Shown here one piece after another: positions 1-7,470 of a DNA stretch of 8,950 bases. The notes beneath the pieces were generated by a model. That model searched no databases and was not told where the DNA came from. It saw only the letters and a program-made list of their open reading frames with translations. The position numbers and the translations under genes are program-made. Each line of letters opens with the position of its first letter. Position 1 is the stretch's first letter. This DNA is from JAWPNA01 sp045402695 (GTDB lineage Bacteria; Acidobacteriota; Polarisedimenticolia; JACPZX01; DASXTC01). The stretch covers positions 1-8,950 of the forward strand of contig JAWPNA010000316.1 of the NCBI GenBank assembly GCA_045402695.1, given 5' to 3'.

Positions 1-738
1 GTGCCGGCGACGGGGCGCCCTACCCTGTTTGTCGATCCAAGCAAGGCCGGGAGCAATGTGCGCGGGCATCTCGAGGACTTTGTCGACATCGCGGCCCCGA
101 CCACGCTCGAAGCGAAATTCGCCGAGCTCGGCCAGGCAGGCGCCCGGGTCCACGGCGCTGCGCTCCGGATCGAGCGCGTAGGCTCCCTGCCCGGATTGCT
201 CCAGACTCTCGGCCGAGTCGTGGGCGTCTCTCACCAAAAACGACGTGAAGTCCACCAGCGCGCAGCCGTCCGCGTCCTCGGCGACGAGATCCCCTCCCCA
301 CAGCACCGATCGCGCGAACGACTCGCGCACCGAGCGGCGCTCCTGTGGGTCGTCGCTCAGCGCGCGGAACTTGAGATTGATCTCCTCCACCAGGATCTTG
401 CCGCCCACGCGGCGCAACGCCACCAGGTGCGCAGGGCCGATCTGTCCCCGGTCGAGACCCACCGCGTTGGATCCGAGGCCCGCGAGCAGCCCCTCGACGT
501 ACAGGAACTGATCCCCTTCGTCGAGGTCGCGCGCGGGCGGCACCTCGAGCCAGACCTTTCCACGCTGCCGGTCGAGATGGAAGGTCAGCAGCCCCGTGCG
601 CTTCTCGAGCCCGGTGACCCTTGACGCGATGGAAGGCAGGGGCATCGGCTCTGCTTTGTCGGCGGGCGCCGGGGTCTCCCCGGTGGGCGCGGCCGCCGGC
701 AGCGCGAGTGTCAGACTGATCAGCGAGGCCATCAGCAT
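1..738 (-). CDS. DUF5117-type zinc-dependent metalloprotease, N-terminal part (runs off the left edge)
   Basis: The minus strand is open for 246 codons from an ATG at 738-736 to the window edge. GGAGAAG at 750-744 is a good Shine-Dalgarno for this start; a second ATG at 732 is less well placed. Residues 1-17 form a short hydrophobic signal-like segment (LISLTLALPAAA), so the protein is probably exported. The block around residues 79-107 (FLYVEGLLAGLGSNAVGLDR, then GQIGP) followed by ALRRVGGKILVEEINLKFRA (107-126) and RRSVRESFARSVLWGGDL (135-152) is characteristic of the DUF5117 domain of large (about 800-residue) exported metallopeptidases. The HEXXH site of that family would lie outside the window. 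After about residue 190 the usual 'FPxNTExE' stretch is not apparent, so either this member diverges or a frameshift is present. It is divergent from the M1 peptidase gene. Family assignment is from memory of the motifs; function is probably secreted proteolysis. Confidence 0.85.
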   Translation of the reverse strand, partial: MLMASLISLTLALPAAAPTGETPAPADKAEPMPLPSIASRVTGLEKRTGLLTFHLDRQRGKVWLEVPPARDLDEGDQFLYVEGLLAGLGSNAVGLDRGQIGPAHLVALRRVGGKILVEEINLKFRALSDDPQERRSVRESFARSVLWGGDLVAEDADGCALVDFTSFLVRDAHDSAESLEQSGQGAYALDPERSAVDPGACLAELGEFRFERGRGRDVDKVLEMPAHIAPGLAWIDKQGRAPRRRH

Positions 739-769
739 CGTGTCTTCTCCGGGCGTTGATCGGACAAAC

Positions 770-798
770 GGTATAGACTCTCCGGCCGATCCTGCCAC
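770..798 (-). promoter_or_regulatory. Possible sigma70-like promoter of the DUF5117 metalloprotease, in the divergent intergenic region
   Basis: On the minus strand GTGGCA (798-793) is followed by a 17-base spacer and TATACC (775-770). Each hexamer matches the consensus at four of six positions. Initiation near 763 would give a leader of about 25 bases that includes the GGAGAAG ribosome site. The gap between the two divergent starts is only about 80-90 bases, so this region probably also controls the M1 gene, for which I see no convincing promoter. Confidence 0.3.
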
Positions 799-819
799 AA
801 CCCATCGGTGAGCGCGAGG

Positions 820-2799
820 ATGCAACAAATGAAGACGCCGCATGTCGGAGAGGTTCTGTTCTCGGCGGGACTGCTGGCGGCAGCCGGCTGCTCGGGAGGA
901 TCGGGCACCGCACCGGCCCGCCCCACGCGCCAGGACCGCATGCCCCCCATTCCCCCAATGGTGCGCGACATCCATTCGTACGCGCGGCCCGATCAGGTGC
1001 GCGTGACGCACATGGACCTCGACTGGCAAGTCCTGTTCGAGAAGAAGGTGCTGGAGGGAAGCGCGCTGCTGCACATCGAGCGCAGCCCCGGCGCTTCCGG
1101 CGAGCCGCTGCGCCTCGACACGCGCGACCTGGAGATCCTGAAAGTGACGGCGGGGCGCGCGGACGAATCGGGCGAGGACGATGGCGAGATGACCGAGGTG
1201 AGGTGGCGGCTGGGCGAGAAGGACAAGCACCTGGGCTCCGAGCTGGCCATCGAGGCCCCCGACCTGTCCAACCGGGTCCGTGTCGAGTACCGCACGAGCC
1301 CCGAGGCCACGGGGCTCCAGTGGCTCTCGCCGGAGCAGACCTCGGGAGGGCGGCATCCGTTCCTCTACACCCAGTCGCAGGCCATTCACGCGCGGTCGTG
1401 GATCCCGTGCCAGGACAGCCCGGGCGTCAGGGTTGACTTCGACGCGATCGTCCGCGTGGACCCTCCGCTCAAGGCGGTGATGGCGGCCACGCACATCAGC
1501 GGCGACTCGGAGATCTTCTCCTTCAGCATGGAGCACCCGATCCCCACGTACTTGATCGCGCTGGGAGTGGGAGACCTGGAGTTCGGCGAGACGGGGCCGC
1601 GCACGGGAGTGTGGGCCGAGCCTACAGTGGTCGCGAAGGGCGTGTGGGAGTTCGCCGACATGGAACGGATGCTGCAGGCCACCGAGAAACTGTACGGCCC
1701 GTACCGATGGGGGCGCTACGACCTGCTGGTGCTGCCTCCATCGTTCCCCTTCGGCGGGATGGAGAACCCCACGCTCACATTCGCCACCCCCACGGTGCTT
1801 GCGGGAGACAGGTCGCTGGTGGCGCTGGTGGCGCACGAGATGGCGCATTCCTGGTCCGGAAACCTGGTGACCAACGCCGCCTGGGCCGACTTCTGGCTCA
1901 ACGAAGGGTTCACCACCTACATCGAGCGGCGGATCATGGAGGCGGTGTACGGGAGCGAGAGGGCTTCGATGGAGTGGATCCTCGGCCGGCAAGACCTTAT
2001 GAGGGACTTCGCCGACCTGAAGGACAAGCCGGGCGACCAGGCGCTGGTCATCGACCTGTCGGGGCGGGATCCGGACGACGGCGCCACCGACGTGCCGTAC
2101 GAGAAAGGGGCGCTCCTGCTGCGGCTGCTGGAGGAGACGTACGGCCGAGACCTGTTCGATACCCTCCTTGGATCATGGTTCGACGAGCACGCCTTCACCA
2201 GCGTGACCACCGATCAGTTCCTGGCGTTTCTCGACGAGCGCCTCTTCAAGGCGCACCAGCCGGTGGCCGGAATGACTCAGCCCGACGTAAAGGCCTGGGT
2301 GAGTCAACCTGGGCTGCCCGGCGACGCGCCCCAGGTGGTGTCGGACGCCTTCACCCGGGTCGAGGCCGAGGTGAAGAGATGGGCCGCCGGGAAGGCGCGC
2401 GCCAAGCAGCTCGCAACCGGCGGCTGGACCACGCACCAGTGGCTGCACTTTCTGCGCGCGCTGCCCGAGAGGGTGACCCAGCAGCAGATGAAGGATCTGG
2501 ACGCCGCCTTCGGCTTCACGGCCACTGGCAACTCGGAAATCCTCGACGAGTGGCTGGCGCTGGCGATCCGCCATGACTACAAGCCCGCCGCCGCCAGGCT
2601 CGAGCGGTTCCTCACGGGCCAGGGACGGCGCAAGTACCTTACCCCTCTGTACAAGGAGATGGCCAAGACCGACTCGGGCCGCGCCCGTGCGCGTGAGATC
2701 TACGCGAAGGCGCGCCCGCTGTACCACGCGGTGGCGCGCCGGACGCTGGACGAGATCGTGGGGTGGCCGCCCGGCGGCGAAGCGTCCCCGGGGAAATGA
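820..2799 (+). CDS. M1 family metallopeptidase, leukotriene A4 hydrolase / aminopeptidase B-like, probable lipoprotein
   Basis: A 659-residue zinc aminopeptidase. Numbered from ATG 820: exopeptidase motif GGMENP at 312-317, zinc site HEMAH at 339-343 with the third ligand Glu362 in LNEGF (HEXXH-X18-E), and the catalytic Tyr427 in DVPYEKG. The glutamine of TQSQAIHARSW (Q187) and R603/K605 in GRRKY match substrate-carboxylate and peptide-binding residues of human LTA4H. The order is N-terminal beta domain, thermolysin-like catalytic domain, then the helical Leuk-A4-hydro_C domain (about 500-655). The N-terminus ends in LLAAAGC followed by SGGSG, a plausible lipobox, so it is probably a membrane-anchored periplasmic peptidase. 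The start is uncertain: ATG 820 has GGTGAG 8 bases upstream, ATG 829 has GAGG at 816-819, and GTG 808 has no Shine-Dalgarno. The LTA4H tyrosine five residues before the catalytic Tyr is Thr here, so epoxide-hydrolase activity is not implied. Confidence 0.93.
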   Translation: MQQMKTPHVGEVLFSAGLLAAAGCSGGSGTAPARPTRQDRMPPIPPMVRDIHSYARPDQVRVTHMDLDWQVLFEKKVLEGSALLHIERSPGASGEPLRLDTRDLEILKVTAGRADESGEDDGEMTEVRWRLGEKDKHLGSELAIEAPDLSNRVRVEYRTSPEATGLQWLSPEQTSGGRHPFLYTQSQAIHARSWIPCQDSPGVRVDFDAIVRVDPPLKAVMAATHISGDSEIFSFSMEHPIPTYLIALGVGDLEFGETGPRTGVWAEPTVVAKGVWEFADMERMLQATEKLYGPYRWGRYDLLVLPPSFPFGGMENPTLTFATPTVLAGDRSLVALVAHEMAHSWSGNLVTNAAWADFWLNEGFTTYIERRIMEAVYGSERASMEWILGRQDLMRDFADLKDKPGDQALVIDLSGRDPDDGATDVPYEKGALLLRLLEETYGRDLFDTLLGSWFDEHAFTSVTTDQFLAFLDERLFKAHQPVAGMTQPDVKAWVSQPGLPGDAPQVVSDAFTRVEAEVKRWAAGKARAKQLATGGWTTHQWLHFLRALPERVTQQQMKDLDAAFGFTATGNSEILDEWLALAIRHDYKPAAARLERFLTGQGRRKYLTPLYKEMAKTDSGRARAREIYAKARPLYHAVARRTLDEIVGWPPGGEASPGK

Positions 2800-2839
2800 G
2801 TCGACCGATGAACCCGCATGCGGAAGGTCCGGTCGTGGG

Positions 2840-2864
2840 CTGAGTCTCAGGACTTTAGACTCAG
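2840..2864. terminator. Hairpin between convergent M1 peptidase and RelE-type toxin genes
   Basis: CTGAGTCT (2840-2847) and AGACTCAG (2857-2864) form a perfect 8-bp inverted repeat with a 9-base loop. It lies 40 bases after the M1 stop and 5 bases after the toxin stop on the other strand, where a bidirectional terminator is expected. No T-tract follows on either strand, so intrinsic termination is uncertain. Confidence 0.35.
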
Positions 2865-2869
2865 GATGT

Positions 2870-3181
2870 CTAACCACCTCGTCGCCATCGCTCGAAGTCA
2901 CGAGCCCCGTGGAGCAATGCGATGATCTTCACTTCCTTCTCCCTGACCTCATCGATCAGGCGATAGCGTTGAACGAACAGCTCTCGGATGGAAGGATCAT
3001 CGAACTCCGGGACAGTGCGGCCTCGCTCGGCAGACTGGTCCAGAGTCGTCACGGCGGTGAGCACTCTCTGGAGAAGGGACCGAGCTGCCGGCGGTGAGTC
3101 CCTGCCGATGTAGGCGAGGATTTCGTCGAATGCGGCGCGGGAGCTTTCAGCCCAAACTACGCGCTTCCGCCGAGCAGCCAT
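2870..3181 (-). CDS. RelE/ParE family toxin of a type II toxin-antitoxin system
   Basis: A 103-residue protein starting at ATG 3181. GAGGAG at 3198-3193 is its ribosome site, 11 bases upstream, inside the end of the antitoxin gene. The first half (AAFDEILAYIGRDSPPAAR) is the paired-helix N-terminus of ParE/RelE toxins. The second half has the strand pattern RGRTVPEF, then RELFVQRYRLIDEV, then VKIIALLHGARDF, all typical of the plasmid-stabilisation PF05016 fold. ParE members poison gyrase and RelE members cut mRNA; the sequence does not show which applies. Its start overlaps the antitoxin by 25 bases, so the two are translationally linked. The upstream open reading could extend to 3304, but that extension is the antitoxin region in another frame and is Arg-rich, so it is not used. 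The gene appears intact. Confidence 0.85.
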   Translation of the reverse strand: MAARRKRVVWAESSRAAFDEILAYIGRDSPPAARSLLQRVLTAVTTLDQSAERGRTVPEFDDPSIRELFVQRYRLIDEVREKEVKIIALLHGARDFERWRRGG

Positions 3182-3360
3182 TTCCGGCGAAACTCCTCGG
3201 CGACTTGCTCGTGCGTGATGGTCCTGCCGGCCTCGGCGTCGGCGAGGCCGCAAGAGATGGCCTGGACGACGTGAAGATGGTAGAGAACTTCGTCCAAGCT
3301 GCAATCATCGGGGAGACGATCCAGCAGTTCCCTCGCGGCCTGTTTGGTCTGCACTCGCAC
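3157..3360 (-). CDS. Antitoxin partner of the RelE/ParE toxin
   Basis: A 67-residue acidic-helical protein directly upstream of, and overlapping, the toxin. The segment AARELLDRLPDDCSLDEVLY, followed by a helix and GLADAEAGRTITHEQV with a C-terminal EEFRRKW, resembles the short antitoxins paired with ParE/RelE toxins; the 'GLAD.EAGR...HE.V' block is the recurring feature. No separate HTH domain is evident; in this family the N-terminal part normally dimerises and binds DNA and the C-terminal part wraps the toxin. GTG 3360 is used as start; GTG 3354 is an alternative with GAGG (3363-3360) 5 bases upstream and may be the true one. A lone -10-like TATACT at 3395-3390 has no good -35 partner. Antitoxin-first order is the classical arrangement. 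Confidence 0.75.
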   Translation of the reverse strand: MRVQTKQAARELLDRLPDDCSLDEVLYHLHVVQAISCGLADAEAGRTITHEQVAEEFRRKWLLGGSA

Positions 3361-3542
3361 CTCGGTTCGAAGAGAATGACGGTGCTGGAAGTATAGAGTC
3401 AGATGAGGTTTCTGGCACGTTCGACTGATCGTACCTGAACACCCGGTCGGGGCTTACGTGCCTCAGCGAGGAATTCACCCAGCCGTTCACCCACTCCACG
3501 CGACCACCCACGAGGAATTCCCGCCGCTCGCCTGAAAGCCTC

Positions 3543-3570
3543 TTGCCCCCGGCTCCTATTGGCGTATCCT
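3543..3570 (+). promoter_or_regulatory. Candidate promoter of the histidine kinase operon
   Basis: TTGCCC (3543-3548), a 16-base spacer and TATCCT (3565-3570) precede the kinase ATG at 3578. The -10-like hexamer ends 7 bases before the start codon, so transcription would begin at or next to the ATG and the mRNA would be essentially leaderless. There is no good Shine-Dalgarno (only AGG at 3574-3576), which agrees with this. The rest of 3397-3577 shows no gene. Confidence 0.4.
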
Positions 3571-3577
3571 CACAGGC

Positions 3578-5602
3578 ATGAACCTGCTGCGATTGACGGC
3601 CCTGCTCATCTACACCTACGGCGCCTTCGCCTACGGGACCATCGCCATCCTGGCGATCCGCCGGTACGTCTTCGGCGTGAAGCCCGACGTCGGGCCATGC
3701 GCGGCGCTGCCATGCCGCCGGCTCGACTTCTCGGGGGCGGCCATCACGCTGGTCGGCTTCGCCCACTTCACGGTCAGCCTGCTGCTCACGCTGGTCTCGA
3801 TGGACCCCGATATACGACCGTGGCCTCTGCTCACGGTTTCGTTGTTCATCGCCTTCATGTTCCCGCCACTCATCATGCACTCGTCCTTCGACGAGTTGAA
3901 GCGCGTCGCCGCGGCCCCGCTGCATCCAGGCTGGAAGCTCGGTCTCTGGGCCGTCTATGTGTCGAGCCAGTCGGTTGCGGTGCTTTGTTGCCTGGCATTC
4001 TGGGGCTTCATCGACCTCCCGGGACGCAGCATCGGAATCGCCGCGACCGTCGCCTTGTCGCTGCTGTTCACAACCGCGGCCATCTACTCTTCCCTCTCGA
4101 TATCGAGGCGCCGCACCCGCGACGAGACGGCCGAGGCACGGTCGTCGCGCAAGTGGACGCTCGGGATGTTCGCTGGGCTTGTCTGCTTGAGTATCCTCAT
4201 CGTCGTCTCCATCTCGCGCGAGCTTCCGCTGACGGCGGTGATCGAGGTCGCCTTCCGATCGACCCCGATGGCGTTTCTCTTCATCGGCACCTACTACGGC
4301 AACCGCTTCGAGTTCTTCGATCTTCTGATCAAACGCGGCGCCAACCTGCTGCTGACGATCGCCCTGCTGACCGCCTACTTCGGACTGGCCCTTCCCTGGC
4401 TGCAAGGCCTTCCGCTCGACTGGGCGCGCCCCTGGGTGTACGCCGTCGGGCTGATGCCGGTGGTAGCCTTATTGCCCTGGCTCTATCGCGCCATCGAGCG
4501 CTCGCTGGACAACTATTGGCTGGGCCGCCAGTTCAGCACCGTGGAGGCCGTCAAGCATTTCCTCTCCTCCATGCAGAGCGCCACCAGCGAAGCCCGACTC
4601 GTCCAGCGGGCGGAAGAAGGGCTCGCGGAGATCTTCCATGCCCCCGTGAGCATCGACCTTGACCCGTCCGGCCAAGAGCGGCCCGGGTTCGCACTGTCCC
4701 TCGAAGCGTCGATCGGCGCGGGCCCGCAGCGCACAGGCGTCATTCGTCTCGGGGAGAGGACAAACCGTGTCCCTCTCTTCAGCGAGGACGCGGCGCTGCT
4801 GGGCTCGCTCACCGACGTGTTCGCCTACATGCTGGAGAACATGCGGCTGCAAGGGGAGAAGCAGGAGCGGGAACAGCAGGCCAGGGTGCTGTCGCTGCAC
4901 GCCAGCCGCTCGGAGCTGAAGGCCCTGCGCGCGCAGATCAACCCGCACTTCCTCTTCAATGCGCTCAACGCCATCGCGGGCCTGATACACCGGGACCCTC
5001 AGAAGGCCGACCGCACGGTCGAGCAGCTCGCGGAGGTGTTCCGGTACACGCTGCGCGGGTCGGACACCGAGTGGACGGTGCTCGATTCGGAGATGGAGTT
5101 CGTGCAGGCCTACCTTGACGTGGAGCAGGCGCGCTTCGGGCAGCGCCTGCGGTTCGACGTGAAGGTGGACGATGAGGTGAAGCCGCTCAAGATCCCGACC
5201 ATGATGGTGCAGACTCTGGTGGAAAACGCGGTGAAGCACGGCATCGCCGAGGTGCGATCCGGCGGAACCATCGAGGTGGCCGCGCGCCGGAGGGGCGACC
5301 GCCTCGTGATCGAGGTGGCCGACAACGGGCCGGGCTTCCCGGAGGATGCACCTGAAGCTCGCAGGTCCCTCGCTCGCAAGTCGTCCGGCTACGGTCTGAG
5401 GAACATACGCGAGAGGCTGACCGGCTATTTCGGCGAGGCCGCCTCGCTTCACACGCGCCGCGACGGGGCGCGAGGATTGACCGTGGTCTGCATCGAGATC
5501 CCCCTGACCCACGACCAGGCCGGCGCCGCCGCAACCGCGGGAAGCACCACGAGCCGGGCCGAGCCGCCCCCGCCCCTCCCGTCCCCCACGGCCCCGCGAT
5601 GA
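3578..5602 (+). CDS. LytS/YehU-type sensor histidine kinase with multi-pass membrane sensor
   Basis: A 674-residue membrane kinase. Nine hydrophobic segments lie at about residues 4-26, 52-74, 82-103, 120-146, 151-173, 194-213, 217-238, 255-275 and 285-303. A GAF-like region follows (about 325-418), then a charged coiled-coil linker (EKQEREQQARVLSLHASRSE) and a His_kinase (PF06580) domain with phospho-acceptor His457 in QINPHFLFNALN. The HATPase domain has N-box Asn550 (VENAVKHG), G1 DNGPGF (582-587) and G2 SSGYGLRNI (602-610). The catalytic motifs are complete. The tail after residue 645 is Pro/Ala-rich and low-complexity. Its stop overlaps the next start as ATGA, so kinase and regulator are translationally coupled. 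The signal sensed is unknown; the N-terminal membrane domain is not one I can name. It should autophosphorylate and pass phosphate to one or both downstream receivers. Confidence 0.93.
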   Translation: MNLLRLTALLIYTYGAFAYGTIAILAIRRYVFGVKPDVGPCAALPCRRLDFSGAAITLVGFAHFTVSLLLTLVSMDPDIRPWPLLTVSLFIAFMFPPLIMHSSFDELKRVAAAPLHPGWKLGLWAVYVSSQSVAVLCCLAFWGFIDLPGRSIGIAATVALSLLFTTAAIYSSLSISRRRTRDETAEARSSRKWTLGMFAGLVCLSILIVVSISRELPLTAVIEVAFRSTPMAFLFIGTYYGNRFEFFDLLIKRGANLLLTIALLTAYFGLALPWLQGLPLDWARPWVYAVGLMPVVALLPWLYRAIERSLDNYWLGRQFSTVEAVKHFLSSMQSATSEARLVQRAEEGLAEIFHAPVSIDLDPSGQERPGFALSLEASIGAGPQRTGVIRLGERTNRVPLFSEDAALLGSLTDVFAYMLENMRLQGEKQEREQQARVLSLHASRSELKALRAQINPHFLFNALNAIAGLIHRDPQKADRTVEQLAEVFRYTLRGSDTEWTVLDSEMEFVQAYLDVEQARFGQRLRFDVKVDDEVKPLKIPTMMVQTLVENAVKHGIAEVRSGGTIEVAARRRGDRLVIEVADNGPGFPEDAPEARRSLARKSSGYGLRNIRERLTGYFGEAASLHTRRDGARGLTVVCIEIPLTHDQAGAAATAGSTTSRAEPPPPLPSPTAPR

Positions 5603-6723
5603 TCCGCGCGCTGCTGGTGGACGACGAGGAGCCGGCGCGTGATCGACTCCGCGGGATGCTCGCAGAGCATGACGACGTGCGCGTCGTGGGCGAGGCGGGA
5701 GACGGCGAGGAGGCGATCAAGAGGATCGGGGAGCTCTCACCCGACCTGGTCTTTCTGGACATCCAGATGCCGGGAAGAAGCGGCATGGAGGTGATCGCCT
5801 CGCTGCCGCCTCCGCGGCCGCGGGTCATCTTCTGCACCGCCTTCGATCAGTACGCGATCGACGCCTTCGACCACCACGCGCTGGACTACCTGCTGAAGCC
5901 GCTGGGCCGCGACCGGCTGGCGAGGGCGCTCGAGCGCATGCGCCGGTCGGCGCCGTCCGGGGAGGGCCTCGCACTCGAGGTGGCGACGGCATCCGCGACC
6001 CAGGCGCGGCTGCTGCCCCAGACGCTCCCCGCGATGGCGAGCCTCGACTACGCGGGCGCCTGCCGCGCGGCGAAAGAGGTGGGAGGCGACTACTATGACT
6101 TTCTTCCGATCGACGGCGGACGGCTGGGGATCGCCGTGGGGGACATCTCGGGAAAGGGGCTCTACGCCGGGCTGTTGATGGCCGGGCTGCAGGCGCGGGT
6201 GCAGACTCTGGCCCCGGTGCACGGCGGGCAGGTCGAGATGCTGGCCGCCGAGGTCAACCGTGTGATGCACGCCTCCACCGACAGCAACAGGTACGCGACG
6301 TTGTTCTACGGGTTGTATGACGACGCGGAACGGACGCTGAGCTACGTCAACGCGGGACACAACCCGCCCCTGCTGCTGCGCCCTTTTAGAGACGGCGGCA
6401 CCGGCGGCGCCGGCACTCCGCGCGCCGCGCGGCTGCTGCCAACCGGGACGGTGATCGGGCTGATGCCCAAGGCGCGGTACCGCAAGGAGCTGGTGCGGCT
6501 GGCGCCCGGCGAGACCCTCGTCATCTTCACTGACGGTGTCACCGAGATGGTGAACGGGCGTGACGAGCCGTTCGGCGAGGGGAGGCTGGAGGAACTGGTG
6601 CGGCGCCATGGCCAGCGGACCGCGCGCGAGATCCTGGACATCATCCTTGCGGGGCTGGACACCTTCCGCGGCGCAGTAAAGCCGCACGACGATGTTACGC
6701 TGGTCGTGGCCAAGGTGAGGTAA
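5599..6723 (+). CDS. Response regulator with receiver domain fused to a SpoIIE/RsbU-like PP2C phosphatase
   Basis: A 374-residue two-domain protein. Residues 1-101 are a complete receiver: acidic pocket D8/D9, phospho-acceptor D54 (FLDIQMPG), T80 and K100 (YLLKP). The signature YAIDAFDHHALDYLLKP is that of LytR/AlgR receivers. From about 135 an RsbU-type linker (QARLLPQTLP) leads to a PPM/SpoIIE phosphatase with its metal-binding motifs: EVGGDYYDF (D164), VGDISGKG (D182), FTDGVTE (D312) and HDDVTLV (D364/D365). It should dephosphorylate a Ser/Thr-phosphorylated protein under control of receiver phosphorylation. In known partner-switching systems the substrate is a STAS anti-anti-sigma factor, but no STAS or anti-sigma gene is present here. 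It overlaps the kinase stop by four bases and is followed eight bases later by a LytTR regulator with a nearly matching receiver, so its domain combination probably arose by swapping the LytTR output for a phosphatase. Confidence 0.93.
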   Translation: MIRALLVDDEEPARDRLRGMLAEHDDVRVVGEAGDGEEAIKRIGELSPDLVFLDIQMPGRSGMEVIASLPPPRPRVIFCTAFDQYAIDAFDHHALDYLLKPLGRDRLARALERMRRSAPSGEGLALEVATASATQARLLPQTLPAMASLDYAGACRAAKEVGGDYYDFLPIDGGRLGIAVGDISGKGLYAGLLMAGLQARVQTLAPVHGGQVEMLAAEVNRVMHASTDSNRYATLFYGLYDDAERTLSYVNAGHNPPLLLRPFRDGGTGGAGTPRAARLLPTGTVIGLMPKARYRKELVRLAPGETLVIFTDGVTEMVNGRDEPFGEGRLEELVRRHGQRTAREILDIILAGLDTFRGAVKPHDDVTLVVAKVR

Positions 6724-6731
6724 GCCCGACG

Positions 6732-7469
6732 ATGCTGCGAGCCCTGCTGGTGGATGACGAAGCGCCCGCCCGGGAGCGGCTGCGCCAGTTGCTCGCCCCC
6801 TTCGAGGACGTGGAGATCGCCGGGGAGGCCGAGGACGGCGAGCAGGCGATCGAGGAGATCCTGCGGCTCAAGCCCGACGTGGTCTTTCTGGATATCCAGA
6901 TGCCGGGCTGCGGCGGGATGGAGGTGGCGGCGTCGCTGCCGTCGCCGCGCCCCCGCATCGTCTTCTGCACGGCCTACGAGGAGTACGCGGTGGATGCCTT
7001 CGAGCTGCACGCCGTGGACTACTTGCTCAAGCCGGTGAGCCGCGCGCGGATCAAGGAGGCCGTCGAGAGGCTGCGGGACCTGCCGCCGACCGGGCAGGAG
7101 GCCTCCCTCGATCAGGCCTCGCAATCCGCGGGCGCCTGGCCGGCCCGGTTCCTCGCGAAGACCGGCTCCCACTACCGCGTAGTGCCCAGCAGCGACGTCC
7201 TCTGCTTCGCATCCGAGGACGGTCTCACGAAGCTGCAGACAGCCGAGGCGGCCTACTGGATGCAGCCAGCCCTCAACGACCTGGAGCGGCGCCTCGACCC
7301 GTCCCGCTTCTTCCGGATCTCCCGCGCCGCCATCGTGAGCCTGGATGCGGTGCGCGACGTGCACCCGATGCCGGGCGGCAACGGGGAGGTCACGCTGAAG
7401 AACGGCGCCAAGCTCGAGGTGAGCCGCCGCCGGCTCGGCCCCCTGATGGAGAAGCTCGCCGCCACGTGA
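6732..7469 (+). CDS. LytTR-family response regulator (LytR/AlgR type)
   Basis: A 245-residue DNA-binding response regulator. The receiver (1-101) has D8/D9, phospho-acceptor D54, T80 and K100. The linker (about 105-138) leads to a LytTR domain at about 140-242, recognised by FLAKTGSHYRVVPSSDV, the FFRISRAAIVSL strand-helix segment (193-204) and LEVSRRRLGPL (228-238). LytTR proteins bind direct-repeat sites with a beta-fold rather than an HTH. GAGG at 6717-6720, inside the end of the phosphatase gene, serves as ribosome site 11 bases upstream. It is the last gene of the operon and the normal type of partner for the LytS-like kinase. The receiver matches that of the upstream phosphatase-regulator at 69 of 101 positions by hand count without gaps. 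Target promoters cannot be named; its own operon promoter is one candidate. Confidence 0.94.
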   Translation: MLRALLVDDEAPARERLRQLLAPFEDVEIAGEAEDGEQAIEEILRLKPDVVFLDIQMPGCGGMEVAASLPSPRPRIVFCTAYEEYAVDAFELHAVDYLLKPVSRARIKEAVERLRDLPPTGQEASLDQASQSAGAWPARFLAKTGSHYRVVPSSDVLCFASEDGLTKLQTAEAAYWMQPALNDLERRLDPSRFFRISRAAIVSLDAVRDVHPMPGGNGEVTLKNGAKLEVSRRRLGPLMEKLAAT

Positions 7470-7470
7470 A

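Noticed and set aside
1..624. Plus-strand 207-codon open frame at the left edge
   Set aside because: It is antisense to the DUF5117 metalloprotease, which has clear family motifs; this frame has no recognisable motif and is Arg/His-rich as expected for a shadow in GC-rich DNA.
20..958. Minus-strand 312-codon frame
   Set aside because: It lies in a different minus frame from the metalloprotease and crosses the divergent promoter region and the M1 start; composition is Arg/Gly/Pro low-complexity.
1611..2576. Plus-strand 321-codon frame inside the M1 gene
   Set aside because: An out-of-frame shadow of a gene with a complete catalytic site.
3305..4405. Minus-strand 366-codon frame opposite the kinase N-terminus
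   Set aside because: It is opposite nine well-formed membrane segments of the kinase, and its own composition is charged and low-complexity without motifs.
4469..5512. Minus-strand 347-codon frame opposite the kinase catalytic half
   Set aside because: Opposite the H, N, G1 and G2 boxes of the kinase; no independent evidence.
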